This document shows, piece after piece, positions 45,125-53,748 of a stretch of 64,000 nt of DNA. This DNA is from Desulfobacterales bacterium (lineage in GTDB: Bacteria > Desulfobacterota > Desulfobacteria > Desulfobacterales > Desulfosalsimonadaceae): assembly GCA_034520365.1 (NCBI GenBank), contig JAXHNP010000003.1, positions 434,001-498,000 on the forward strand, given 5' to 3'. Below the pieces are notes generated by a model. That model searched no databases. It was not told where the DNA came from and was given only the letters and a program-made list of their open reading frames with translations. Position numbers and translations under genes: made by a program. Each line of letters opens with the position of its first letter. Positions within the stretch are counted from its first letter, which is position 1.

Positions 45125-46003
45125 ATGAATGGATCTAACAGCGCCGTTCTGCCCCCTTATCAGCCTATGCCCACGCCAACCAACCAATTTCACCGCGTGT
45201 TTTGTATCATCAGCGATGAACGGGTCTTTGCCTCTAAATCGCCGGCGGTATTTAACCGGGTAATGACCAAGGCCGGGATCAACGGGACCTATGTGCCTTT
45301 TCAAGTGAGCCCCAAATCCCTCGGGGACGCCGTTCGAAGCCTTAGAACGCTAAATATTACCGGCGCCAATATTGCCGTTCCGTATAAGGAGGCGGTGATC
45401 CCCTATGTGGACGTGCTCTCCGAGAGCGCCAATATTATCGGGGCGGTAAATACCATTGCCATGGCCGGCGATCAACTGAAAGGCTATAACACCAATGCCA
45501 TCGGCATCATGGATGCTCTGGAGGATCTCGATTTTAACCCGGCCGGCAAAAAGGCGTTAATCCTGGGCGCCGGGGGCGCGGCCAGGGCGGTGGCCTTTGT
45601 GCTCAACTGGCTGAAGGCGGAAACCATATACATTGCCGGCAGAAATGCCCCCAAAACCCGAAATGTGGCCAGCCGCGTGCGCGGGGTACCGCTTTCTTTA
45701 GAAGATCTGGCCACTGATGAGTTCCCGGCCCAGATCCTGGTCAATGCCACCACGGTCTCCAGTACGGCGGAATCCCCTGAAATGGCCGATCTTGCCCAAA
45801 AGCTGAATATCTCGGGCGGAGAACTAATCTTTGACCTAAACTATGGCCGGCAGCCAAATATCTGGCAAGCTCTGGCCGAAAGCCGGGGCCTTCGTTTTAT
45901 GGACGGCCTGCCTACCCTGATCCATCAGGCCCGTAACAGCCTGGCCCTCTGGACCAACATTGATGTGAGTGTCGAGGATTTTAGAAATGCACTGACGGAT
46001 TAG
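45125..46003 (+). CDS. AroE-like (shikimate dehydrogenase family) protein with altered active site
   Basis: The 292-residue protein has an AroE plan: SKSPAVFN, ANIAVPYKE, GAVNTIA, GYNTNAIGI and an NADP-binding GAGGAARAVAF. In AroE the corresponding motifs are NVTxPxK and NTDG; the catalytic Lys is kept, but Thr of NVT is Ala and catalytic Asp of NTD is Asn. The usual shikimate reaction may therefore be lost or changed. It could start at 45125, directly after a terminator and lacking a ribosome site, or at the ATG at 45167. It overlaps a convergent kinase by 23 bp. It could still be a divergent housekeeping AroE. Confidence 0.75.
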   Translation: MNGSNSAVLPPYQPMPTPTNQFHRVFCIISDERVFASKSPAVFNRVMTKAGINGTYVPFQVSPKSLGDAVRSLRTLNITGANIAVPYKEAVIPYVDVLSESANIIGAVNTIAMAGDQLKGYNTNAIGIMDALEDLDFNPAGKKALILGAGGAARAVAFVLNWLKAETIYIAGRNAPKTRNVASRVRGVPLSLEDLATDEFPAQILVNATTVSSTAESPEMADLAQKLNISGGELIFDLNYGRQPNIWQALAESRGLRFMDGLPTLIHQARNSLALWTNIDVSVEDFRNALTD

Positions 46004-47528
46004 CCGCGTCCGCATCCGTCTCGGCCGGTGTTTCCAAAGGCAGGTATACGGTAAAAGTGGAACCGCTCCCCGGCTCGCTGTCAATCTCGATTTTTCCGCC
46101 CATACTGTCCACCAGCCCTTTCACAATGGGCAACCCAAGTCCGGTGCCCGTGATTTGGCGGGTGTGTTTATCCTTCACCCGGTAGAATCGCTCGAAAATT
46201 TTGTCCTGATGCCGCTTTTCAATGCCAAAGCCGGTGTCCGAAACCGCCACCCTGATCTGTTTGTCCACGGTTTCCACCGTAAGGGTGATTTCCCCGCCTG
46301 AGGGCGTGTAATTGATGGCATTGGTGGCCAAATTACCGAAAATGCTCTCCAGGGCCATGGGATCCGCCGTTATCTCCGGAATGGGCGAATTTCCCGTATT
46401 AAATGTCAGGGTCTGGCCTTTGCCGTCTGCCCGGCTCTTCATGAAATCAACAATGCTCGAGAGAAGTTCCGTAATCCGGACCGGCTTTTTATTTTCCGTC
46501 AGCGAACCGGCCTCGATTCGGGATAAATCGAGCAAATCGCCGATTAATGAAATCAGGGCATTGGTTTTTTCCTTGGCCCTTTCAATGAGGTCCTGGCCAA
46601 CCTCGGACTCCTCTGAGGTCATGTCTTTTAACACGGTGGCCAGCTGCTCGTGAATGGTGGACAATGGCGAGCGGAGTTCATGGGAGACTTTGGCCACAAA
46701 CTCGGATTTTAGCTGATCGAGCATTTTAAGGCTTGTAATATTGGACAGGGTAACCACCGCGCCGATGCACTCGTTTTTTTCATTCATAACCGACCGGCCC
46801 CGGGCCAGCAGGTATTTATTATCCCCCACGCATAGCTCATAGCCCGGGACCTCGCCATCCAGACTGTATTCGCCGATGGAAAGCTGCCGCACAAACTGGC
46901 AGAACCCGTCATCTGTCACGCAGGCATCAATTGACTCGCCCGCTTCCGGATCTTTTTCGAGTTCCAGGCTTTGCAGAAAGGCCGGGTTTTTTAACACCAC
47001 CTCGCCGTCCGGATTGGTAACCACCACCCCGATGGGCAGGGATTCGATGATGGTCCGGGTCCGGCTTTTCTCCCGGTCCAGATCCATCAAGGTCCGCGCC
47101 CGTTCCGCCTGCAGCGCTTCGGCTTCCCGGGAAAGCCTGATTTTCTCGATGGCCCGGTTGACCACGATCTTTAGATGATCCGGCTCAAAGGGCTTGGGGA
47201 TAAAATCATAGGCCCCCTGCTTCATGGCATTGATGGCGGTTTCAATGGTGGCATAGCCGGTGATAATGATCACCACCACCCGATCGTCAATTTCGCGAAT
47301 CCGCTGGTGAAGCTCCATGCCATCCATGCCGGGCATTTTCAAATCCAGAATGGCAATTGAAACGGGCTCGGTCTTTAAAATATCAAGGGCCTCCTCCCCG
47401 TTTTTGGCGGTTAAAACCTTATTGCCCACCCGGGAGAGGACCCGGTCCACACCTTCCCGGATGCTTCGCTCATCATCGACCACCAGAATATTATATTGAT
47501 CCGCTGAATCAGCCAATTTTGTCCTCAC
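45981..47528 (-). CDS. Receiver-PAS-histidine kinase
   Basis: The 515-residue protein begins at a GTG (47528) or a nearby TTG (47514); the GGAGGA site is close. It has a receiver domain (about 12-130, IAILDLKMPGMDG), a coiled linker, a PAS domain with IESLPIGVVVTNPDGE, a HisKA box VAKVSHELRSPLST and a HATPase (NLATNAINYTPSGG, DTGFGIEKRHQDKIFERF). It overlaps the next kinase gene by 20 bp, implying coupled translation. It is convergent with the AroE-like gene and partly overlaps it. Confidence 0.9.
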   Translation of the reverse strand: MRTKLADSADQYNILVVDDERSIREGVDRVLSRVGNKVLTAKNGEEALDILKTEPVSIAILDLKMPGMDGMELHQRIREIDDRVVVIIITGYATIETAINAMKQGAYDFIPKPFEPDHLKIVVNRAIEKIRLSREAEALQAERARTLMDLDREKSRTRTIIESLPIGVVVTNPDGEVVLKNPAFLQSLELEKDPEAGESIDACVTDDGFCQFVRQLSIGEYSLDGEVPGYELCVGDNKYLLARGRSVMNEKNECIGAVVTLSNITSLKMLDQLKSEFVAKVSHELRSPLSTIHEQLATVLKDMTSEESEVGQDLIERAKEKTNALISLIGDLLDLSRIEAGSLTENKKPVRITELLSSIVDFMKSRADGKGQTLTFNTGNSPIPEITADPMALESIFGNLATNAINYTPSGGEITLTVETVDKQIRVAVSDTGFGIEKRHQDKIFERFYRVKDKHTRQITGTGLGLPIVKGLVDSMGGKIEIDSEPGSGSTFTVYLPLETPAETDADAANPSVHF

Positions 47529-49011
47529 TCTCCTCCATTTCCGCTACCGGGAGTTCAATATGAAACGTAGCCCCCCCGCCAGCCTCGCTTTCCGCCCAAA
47601 CCGTGCCGCCATGACTTTCAAGAATCCCGTAGACCATGCTCAAGCCCAGGCCGGTTCCTTTTCCCTGGTCTTTGGTGGTATAAAAAGGTTCAAAAATATG
47701 GGGCAGAACATCTTCGGGAATCCCCGGCCCGGTATCCGCGATTGAGACGCGAACCGTTTGGTCTTGTGCAAAATACCAGGTTTGGATGCTCAAAATGCCG
47801 CTGCCTTCCATGGCATCCGCGGCATTTAGCACAATGTTCATGATCACGTGATTTAACTGCTGAACATCACCGCTCACAGGGGGTAAATTCTCGGCAAGGG
47901 ATTCCTCGATTTTAATGTTGTGAAAAATCGATTGATTTTCCAGCAGAAATATGGTGCGGGAGACAATCTCATTAATATCCTGGGGCTGCATTTCCTGACT
48001 GGTCTGGCGGGCGAACTCGAGCAGTTCCTTGACCGTCTCCTTCGCCCGTTCCGAATCATCCAGCACGCGTTTTAAGTCTTCCATGGCCTCAGCGGGCAGG
48101 TCGTATTCCTCCATTACCAGTTTGGTATAAAGGATGATGCCGCTTAAGGGATTGTTCAGCTGATGGGCCACGCCTGCCGCCATTTTGCCGAGGGAGGCCA
48201 TTTTCTCCGCCTGGAGGAGCTGCACCTGGGTTTTTTCCAGTTCCTTCTGCATTCGGATTTCATCCCGGCGGTCATGGAAAAACCCGATGGTGGCCACCTG
48301 CTCCCCATTGGCATCATAGACGATGGAGGCGTTCAGACTGATGGGGATGGTTTCGCCATTTTTATGCTGACCGTTGATGCGGTAGGATTTTAACTTTCCG
48401 ACCCCGCCGTACTCCTCGCTCAAAAGCATCTGCATCACCTCCCGGGCCCCGTCGCCGGGATAGACATCCCGGATGGTGATTTCATTTAGCGCCTCTTCCC
48501 TCGTATACCCCGTAATTTGTTCCGCCGCCTCATTAAATATCAGTATCCGGCCCTTGATGTCCGCCGCGATGACCGCATCTACCGCACTGTTAAGAAGGTT
48601 TCTCAAAAAGGCATTGGATTCAAGCCGTTTTTGCTCCATATGCTTTAATGCCGGCAGGTCAAAATCCAGCATGACCATGAATTCCACCTCATCCCCCTGG
48701 ATAACGGGATAGGAAAACAAACACAGGTTCTCATCAAAATTAAACGAATTGTCCATATGATCATATCGAAGCGATGCTTCACCTGTGTGCCTTACTTCAT
48801 CCGCCGGACAATGGAAACAGGGACGATCCCAGTCGAGCAGGGCTTTATAACAGGTCCGGCCGATCAAAGACGCGCGCGGATTGGCCTGCAGGGCGGTTGC
48901 GTTGGCCGCCAAAATCGTGTGATCCGTGGAAATAATGATAATCTTTCGGTTGAACGCATCAATGGCGTCCAGCAGATATTTTTTCTCTTCTTCCGTGCGA
49001 TTGGCCACCAT
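47509..49011 (-). CDS. PAS-containing histidine kinase
   Basis: The 500-residue cytoplasmic kinase has an N-terminal PAS region with a DRPCFHCPADEV cysteine pair, a second PAS (about 150-260), a HisKA box AGVAHQLNNPLSGI (the usual Glu after His is Gln) and a HATPase (NIVLNAADAMEGSG, DTGPGIPEDVLPHIFEP, GTGLGLSMVYG). The start is an ATG at 49011. It is upstream of and overlaps the receiver-kinase gene, forming a two-gene relay unit. The signal is unknown; the cysteine pair resembles those in the Tmc-linked kinases. Confidence 0.92.
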   Translation of the reverse strand: MVANRTEEEKKYLLDAIDAFNRKIIIISTDHTILAANATALQANPRASLIGRTCYKALLDWDRPCFHCPADEVRHTGEASLRYDHMDNSFNFDENLCLFSYPVIQGDEVEFMVMLDFDLPALKHMEQKRLESNAFLRNLLNSAVDAVIAADIKGRILIFNEAAEQITGYTREEALNEITIRDVYPGDGAREVMQMLLSEEYGGVGKLKSYRINGQHKNGETIPISLNASIVYDANGEQVATIGFFHDRRDEIRMQKELEKTQVQLLQAEKMASLGKMAAGVAHQLNNPLSGIILYTKLVMEEYDLPAEAMEDLKRVLDDSERAKETVKELLEFARQTSQEMQPQDINEIVSRTIFLLENQSIFHNIKIEESLAENLPPVSGDVQQLNHVIMNIVLNAADAMEGSGILSIQTWYFAQDQTVRVSIADTGPGIPEDVLPHIFEPFYTTKDQGKGTGLGLSMVYGILESHGGTVWAESEAGGGATFHIELPVAEMEESEDKIG

Positions 49012-49091
49012 ATTAAAGTCCGGAATGCTAAAGGGTTAAGGGATATGTAGAGAAAGTACCTGATGAAACACTGTTAGTCAAGGAGAACCCT

Positions 49092-49226
49092 GTGCATGAA
49101 AGCCCCATCAAGGCATGCCCGGCGTCTGCCCACCGGCAGTGCCGGCAAGGAACCCGGCGCCGGCATATTTATGTTGCAAGGACTTTTAAAGACATGATAT
49201 CCCGGTTGGCAATATCTCATGATTAG
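49092..49226 (+). CDS. Possible small basic protein (44 residues), GTG start
   Basis: AAGGAG (49080-49085) lies six bases before a GTG at 49092, which opens 44 codons to TAG at 49224, encoding a basic peptide (MHESPIKACPASAHRQCR at the start). An ATG at 49096 opens a 33-codon alternative in another frame. I recognise no family. It lies in the 230-bp gap before waaA, where GC-rich inverted segments are also present, so it may be chance. Confidence 0.2.
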   Translation: MHESPIKACPASAHRQCRQGTRRRHIYVARTFKDMISRLAISHD

Positions 49227-49247
49227 ACAGGCCATGATATCCAAAAA

Positions 49248-50531
49248 ATGCAGAAATCTTTATTTGCCCTATATAATGCGGGATGGCGGCTGGCCAGACC
49301 GCTTCTTAAACTAACCCCCCGTCTGAAAGACGGATATGCCGAACGTATGCTTAATCCGGCCCCGTCCGGCCCGGTGGATATCTGGATTCAGGCCGCATCG
49401 GCCGGTGAAGCCTATCTGGCCGAGACCCTGATAAAGGCGCTGCCCGGCATCCGGCCGTTGGACATACGGGTCAGCACCAATACGCGGCAGGGCATGGAAA
49501 TTCTGGAAAAAACGATTCCGCTCATCCGCGAAAAACGGCCGGAACTAAATATCCGGGCCGGCTATTTCCCCTTTGACCAGCCGGCCATTATGGATGCGGC
49601 TGTCCGGCAAATCGATCCGAAGGCTATGGTGCTGCTGGAGACCGAATTGTGGCCGGGGCTTTTATACGCATTGCACAAACACGACAGCCAAATCCTTATC
49701 ATCAATGCCCGGATGACCCCGAAGAGATTGAAGCGCTATCTGATGATTCCCGACTTGTGGCGCGCATTGGCCCCGGATCGGGTGCTCGCCATCTCCCGGG
49801 CGGATGCGGACCGATTCGCCGGACTCTTCGGCCGGGAGATTGTTGATGTTATGCCGAACCTCAAGTTTGACCGGGTCCAACTGGATGAACCATCCGATGA
49901 GAAATCCGCTGACCTATCCCATCTGCTTCCCGCCAATGCCCCATTTCTGGTATTGGGCTCTATCCGGCAGGAAGAAGAGGCGGATATCATAAAAATAATC
50001 GACGAACTGAGCCGGCGGTTCCCGGATCTGGTGATCGGCATTTTCCCCCGCCACATGCACCGGCTTTCGGCATGGGTGCAATACCTGAAAAAACTGCAAA
50101 GGCCCTGGGTTCGCCGGTCCTCCCTTGGCACTGAGGCGGCCGAACCCGGCACGATTATCCTATGGGATGCGTTTGGGGAATTAAATGCCGCCTATGCCAG
50201 GGCCACGGCTGTTTTTGTGGGCGGAAGCCTTGCGCCGCTGGGCGGCCAGAACTTTCTGGAGCCTTTGATCCATGGCGTGGTTCCGGTGATTGGGCCGTCC
50301 TGGGAAAATTTTGCCTGGATCGGGCCAAGTGTTTTTACGCAGGGCCTGGTGCATAAAACGCCGCACCGGCAGGCGGCTGCCAACGCATTGATGCGGCTGG
50401 TGGCCCATCCCCCGCCCAAAGATAAACTCCGGGCCATGGCCGCAGATTATATCAAAACGCGACAGGGCGGCAGTGAACAGGCCGGCCGGGTGATCATGCA
50501 AACCCTTAAAAACGATTCACGGAGCCATTAG
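49248..50531 (+). CDS. waaA: 3-deoxy-D-manno-octulosonic acid transferase
   Basis: WaaA (KdtA) adds Kdo to lipid IVA. The 427-residue protein has a short N-terminal hydrophobic/basic region, the ASAGEAYLA motif, LLETELWPGLL, and C-terminal GGSLAPLGGQNFLEPLIHG with PVIGPSWENF, all typical. Length is normal. It begins a plus-strand group with kdsB (three bases away) and a membrane methyltransferase gene. The enzyme acts at the inner membrane's cytoplasmic face. Confidence 0.95.
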   Translation: MQKSLFALYNAGWRLARPLLKLTPRLKDGYAERMLNPAPSGPVDIWIQAASAGEAYLAETLIKALPGIRPLDIRVSTNTRQGMEILEKTIPLIREKRPELNIRAGYFPFDQPAIMDAAVRQIDPKAMVLLETELWPGLLYALHKHDSQILIINARMTPKRLKRYLMIPDLWRALAPDRVLAISRADADRFAGLFGREIVDVMPNLKFDRVQLDEPSDEKSADLSHLLPANAPFLVLGSIRQEEEADIIKIIDELSRRFPDLVIGIFPRHMHRLSAWVQYLKKLQRPWVRRSSLGTEAAEPGTIILWDAFGELNAAYARATAVFVGGSLAPLGGQNFLEPLIHGVVPVIGPSWENFAWIGPSVFTQGLVHKTPHRQAAANALMRLVAHPPPKDKLRAMAADYIKTRQGGSEQAGRVIMQTLKNDSRSH

Positions 50532-50534
50532 AAA

Positions 50535-51281
50535 ATGACAGAAAAACCGGCCGGCTACGGTATTATCCCGGCAAGGTATGACTCCAGCCGATTTCCGGGC
50601 AAACCCCTGGCGGATATCTGCGGAAAGCCCATGTTCTGGCATGTCTATTCGCGGGCAAAAAAATGCCCTGATATCACGGATGTCTATCTGGCAACAGATG
50701 ATGAACGGATTGCCGGGGCGGCTGAAAATTTGGGGGTGCCGGTGGTGCTCACCCGCCCGGATCATCCCAGCGGAACAGATCGGGTGTATGAGGCGGCAAC
50801 AAAATTAAACATTCCGGCCGGGGATGTGGTAATCAACATCCAGGGGGATGAGCCGGTTTTGAACCCCTTGATGCTTGCCGAACTGATCCGGCCCTTTGAA
50901 GATTCCAAAGTCTTTGTTACCACCCCGGCCCGCGAGATGACCCCGGAAGCCGCCGAAAGTCCGGATCGGGTCAAGGTTGTGTTCTCCCATGCCAACGACG
51001 CCCTTTATTTTTCCCGGGCCCGCATCCCGTTTCCCCGGGAAGGGGGACAGGCCCGATTTTACGGCCATATCGGCATGTATGCCTTTCGCATGGCGGCCCT
51101 GGAAAAATTCGTCGCCCTTCCACCCGGCCGGCTGGAAAGCATTGAAAAGCTTGAGCAGCTGCGGCTGCTTGAAAACAATATTCCGATTCGGATCGTGATA
51201 ACTGAATACGAGAGTCTAAGTGTGGACCGGCCTGAAGATTTGGAATCGGTCATCCGTCACCTGACAAAACTTTCGGCGTAA
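50535..51281 (+). CDS. kdsB: CMP-Kdo synthetase
   Basis: KdsB activates Kdo with CTP, giving CMP-Kdo for WaaA. The 248-residue protein has the nucleotide-binding [19 protein letters not shown] start, [30 protein letters not shown] and [10 protein letters not shown] motifs. It follows waaA by three bases, so the two are co-transcribed. Both are needed for lipid A-Kdo synthesis. Confidence 0.97.
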   Translation: MTEKPAGYGIIPARYDSSRFPGKPLADICGKPMFWHVYSRAKKCPDITDVYLATDDERIAGAAENLGVPVVLTRPDHPSGTDRVYEAATKLNIPAGDVVINIQGDEPVLNPLMLAELIRPFEDSKVFVTTPAREMTPEAAESPDRVKVVFSHANDALYFSRARIPFPREGGQARFYGHIGMYAFRMAALEKFVALPPGRLESIEKLEQLRLLENNIPIRIVITEYESLSVDRPEDLESVIRHLTKLSA

Positions 51282-51311
51282 ACCGCTAAAACGCCCTTTT
51301 AAGGAGAGCAT

Positions 51312-51893
51312 ATGGCATTTCATCAGGTTAATGAGTTCTTTAACAGCCGAAAGGTGCGAAAAACTTTTCTAAAACTCAGATACCCGCTGTTTCTGGTGCT
51401 GCTGGGGCTTCTGCTCACCCAGCTCAAACCCCAATGGTTTATCCCCGGGCTGATTGTATCCATACTTGGCGAAATCATTCAGGTGTGGTGTTTTTCAACC
51501 ATTAAGACCCAGAAGCAGCTGACCCGGATCGGGCCTTATATGTTTGTCAGGAACCCCATGTATATCGGCCGGTTTTTTCTTATCTTCGGCATCCTGATGA
51601 TGACCGGCAATATCTGGATATTGATCGCCTACACCATCCTTTACTATTTCTACATGGTCAACCGCGTCCGGCGGGAAGAAAAAAAGCTTAGTGAAATATT
51701 CGGGGCAGACTATGAAAAATACTGCCAGACCGTGAACCGCTATATACCCAGCCTAAAAGCCGTTAACCCGCAGAAACTGCTGTCCGTGTCATCCATGAGT
51801 TTTTTCCAGAACAATGCCCATTGGAACATCCTGCTGGTCCTGATCTGCTATATTATTTTATTTTGCGCAACCTTTGTCTGGCCGATCGGCTGA
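51312..51893 (+). CDS. Isoprenylcysteine methyltransferase (ICMT/PEMT)-type membrane protein
   Basis: The 193-residue membrane protein has about four to five helices and the ICMT-family signature GPYMFVRNPMYIGRFF with EEKKLSEIFGADYEKYC and NRYIPS. Such enzymes methylate lipids or cysteine in membranes using SAM; the bacterial substrates are mostly unknown. It has a good AAGGAG site and follows kdsB by 30 bp, suggesting a role in envelope lipid modification. The last helix (about 168-190) is an addition to the core. Confidence 0.8.
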   Translation: MAFHQVNEFFNSRKVRKTFLKLRYPLFLVLLGLLLTQLKPQWFIPGLIVSILGEIIQVWCFSTIKTQKQLTRIGPYMFVRNPMYIGRFFLIFGILMMTGNIWILIAYTILYYFYMVNRVRREEKKLSEIFGADYEKYCQTVNRYIPSLKAVNPQKLLSVSSMSFFQNNAHWNILLVLICYIILFCATFVWPIG

Positions 51894-51915
51894 TTGGACA
51901 GGACAAAACGGTCAA

Positions 51916-52575
51916 TCAGGACCGTGGGGCTTTGCGGGTGCCCAGCGGATAGCCCCGGAGCACCCATAGAAACCGTTTTTTACCAAATTCCGTAAGCCTC
52001 TGCTTCCGCGCTGCATCCATGGTTTCGGGTTTTTTGAGCTGCCACAGCTTATAGACACCGGATAAATCGATTTCTTTCAAAAGGCTATGAAAATTCCGGG
52101 GGATCCGGTCCAGATTCAGACTGGACTGAAAATCAAGGAGCGCCGGCCGGACGCCATCGGTGATTAACACATTGCGCCGGTTTCTGATATCCAGATGCAC
52201 CATATTCCGTTCATGCATCGCCTCCACCACCCGCTCAAGCTGCTTGAAAAAGGCCGCATCAATCATTTCGGCCGGGGTGTCCCGAAGCGTGCTGCCGGGG
52301 ATGTAGTGATACCCAAGGGCATAGGCATCCATCATAAATGGGGATTCCGGAATTCCCGGAATCCCGGACAGGGTATAGAGGGCGCGGAATTCCCGCTGGA
52401 TTAAAAATCGTCCCCATGTTTTGCGAACCATCGGGGTGCATGGCAGAAAATCCTTGACCACCCACGCCCTGTCTTTTGTCTGATACAGATAAAGGTCCGC
52501 ATTGGCCCATCTGCCCTTGCGCAGCACGCTGCACCCGTCTGTGGCTAAATCCTCTCGAATCAAGGGCTGATTCAT
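51916..52575 (-). CDS. Lipopolysaccharide kinase-like (RIO/WaaP-type) protein
   Basis: The 219-residue protein resembles the protein-kinase fold of sugar/LPS kinases: an N-terminal ADLYLYQTKDRAWVVKDF with a candidate ATP-binding Lys, HLDIRNRRNVLI as the catalytic loop and LLDFQSSLNL as the metal-binding DF motif. It overlaps lpxK by four bases (ATGA), so it is likely co-transcribed. It may phosphorylate Kdo or core sugar, but substrate is inferred from context. Confidence 0.75.
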   Translation of the reverse strand: MNQPLIREDLATDGCSVLRKGRWANADLYLYQTKDRAWVVKDFLPCTPMVRKTWGRFLIQREFRALYTLSGIPGIPESPFMMDAYALGYHYIPGSTLRDTPAEMIDAAFFKQLERVVEAMHERNMVHLDIRNRRNVLITDGVRPALLDFQSSLNLDRIPRNFHSLLKEIDLSGVYKLWQLKKPETMDAARKQRLTEFGKKRFLWVLRGYPLGTRKAPRS

Positions 52576-53726
52576 GATGCATCCGTTTGACGAATAACAA
52601 GCCGGGAATTCAGAGAATTATTGATAAACCCCCACAATGCATCCCGGTCAGGTCCAAAATCCATATAAATGCCGATAACCACGAGAGCCACCGGCGCTTC
52701 CAAACCGTTTTGAAGCCGGGCATAGTCTTTTTGGGTGGTAAGCAGATAATCCACCGACAGATCCGCGGCGCACCTTACAATCCGATGCCAGTCTGATTCA
52801 GTGTAATAATAATGATCCGGAAATTCCAAAAAGTCAACCAGGCTGCCGGCCATTTCCGCGATCATCCGCTGAAACTCCGTGCTTCTGGCAATCCCGGAGA
52901 ATCCCAATACCCTGGCAGAACGCAGAAATCGAAAATCCGCTGACTCGGCCGGATGGTACATATCAGTCGTCAGATCGCGCCCCGCTTTGACGATGCCGTA
53001 TACATACGGCCGATTGACGGACCGGAATACCGGGATGCGGGGAGCTATCTGAGATATTTCCGCTTCAAGCAAGGGTGCCGGCCGCACCGACCGGGTCAGC
53101 ACCACGGCATCGGCCCGGGCCAATGCCGCCATGGGCTCCCGCAAAATCCCCCGCGGCAGCAGATATCCGTTTCCAAACCCCACGGCGGCATCCACCAATA
53201 CCAGATCCATATTTCGGCCCAGCCGTCGATGCTGAAACGCATCATCCAGGATAATGACATCCGGAGAAAACCGGGCGATTGCGAATTTCCCCATGGCATA
53301 ACGGTCCGCTCCCACAAGAAACGGCACATGCCTTAGCTGGTTGGCCATCATAAACGGCTCATCCCCGGCATCGACCGGTCCCAGCAGAACATTTCTGCCA
53401 TCACTGACAACCCCGCCGGTTTTTTCGCTTTTCCCTTTGTATCCCCGGCTGATGACCGCCGGGGAGTACCCGGCCTGAACCAATATCTCCGTCAGATAGA
53501 GAGTCATGGGGGTTTTGCCGCTGCCGCCCGCCGTCAGGTTGCCCACGGATATGACCGGGCGGGGCAGCCGGTGCTGCCTCAGCCTGCCATTATCATAACC
53601 TTTATTGCGAATGCGCATAATGCCGCCATAGATGCGGGATAAAAGCCATAAGGTCTTCTCCAAAGCACTCCGGTTACCCGCGGCTGAGTTCTGCATGCAG
53701 GCCTGCACCCGCTGCTGGATTCGCAT
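52572..53726 (-). CDS. lpxK: Tetraacyldisaccharide 4'-kinase
   Basis: LpxK phosphorylates the lipid A precursor at the 4' position. The 384-residue protein (from the ATG at 53726) has the P-loop VGNLTAGGSGKTPMTLYL and VILDDAFQHRRLGR. The frame also extends to a TTG at 53756 overlapping the lptG stop; neither start has a clear ribosome site. Family length is about 330-350, so the N-terminus is somewhat long. Its C-terminal half has LGFSGIARSTEF and LTTQKDYARL motifs. Confidence 0.92.
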   Translation of the reverse strand: MRIQQRVQACMQNSAAGNRSALEKTLWLLSRIYGGIMRIRNKGYDNGRLRQHRLPRPVISVGNLTAGGSGKTPMTLYLTEILVQAGYSPAVISRGYKGKSEKTGGVVSDGRNVLLGPVDAGDEPFMMANQLRHVPFLVGADRYAMGKFAIARFSPDVIILDDAFQHRRLGRNMDLVLVDAAVGFGNGYLLPRGILREPMAALARADAVVLTRSVRPAPLLEAEISQIAPRIPVFRSVNRPYVYGIVKAGRDLTTDMYHPAESADFRFLRSARVLGFSGIARSTEFQRMIAEMAGSLVDFLEFPDHYYYTESDWHRIVRCAADLSVDYLLTTQKDYARLQNGLEAPVALVVIGIYMDFGPDRDALWGFINNSLNSRLVIRQTDAS

Positions 53727-53748
53727 AAAAATCTGAGGACTGCTTTGG

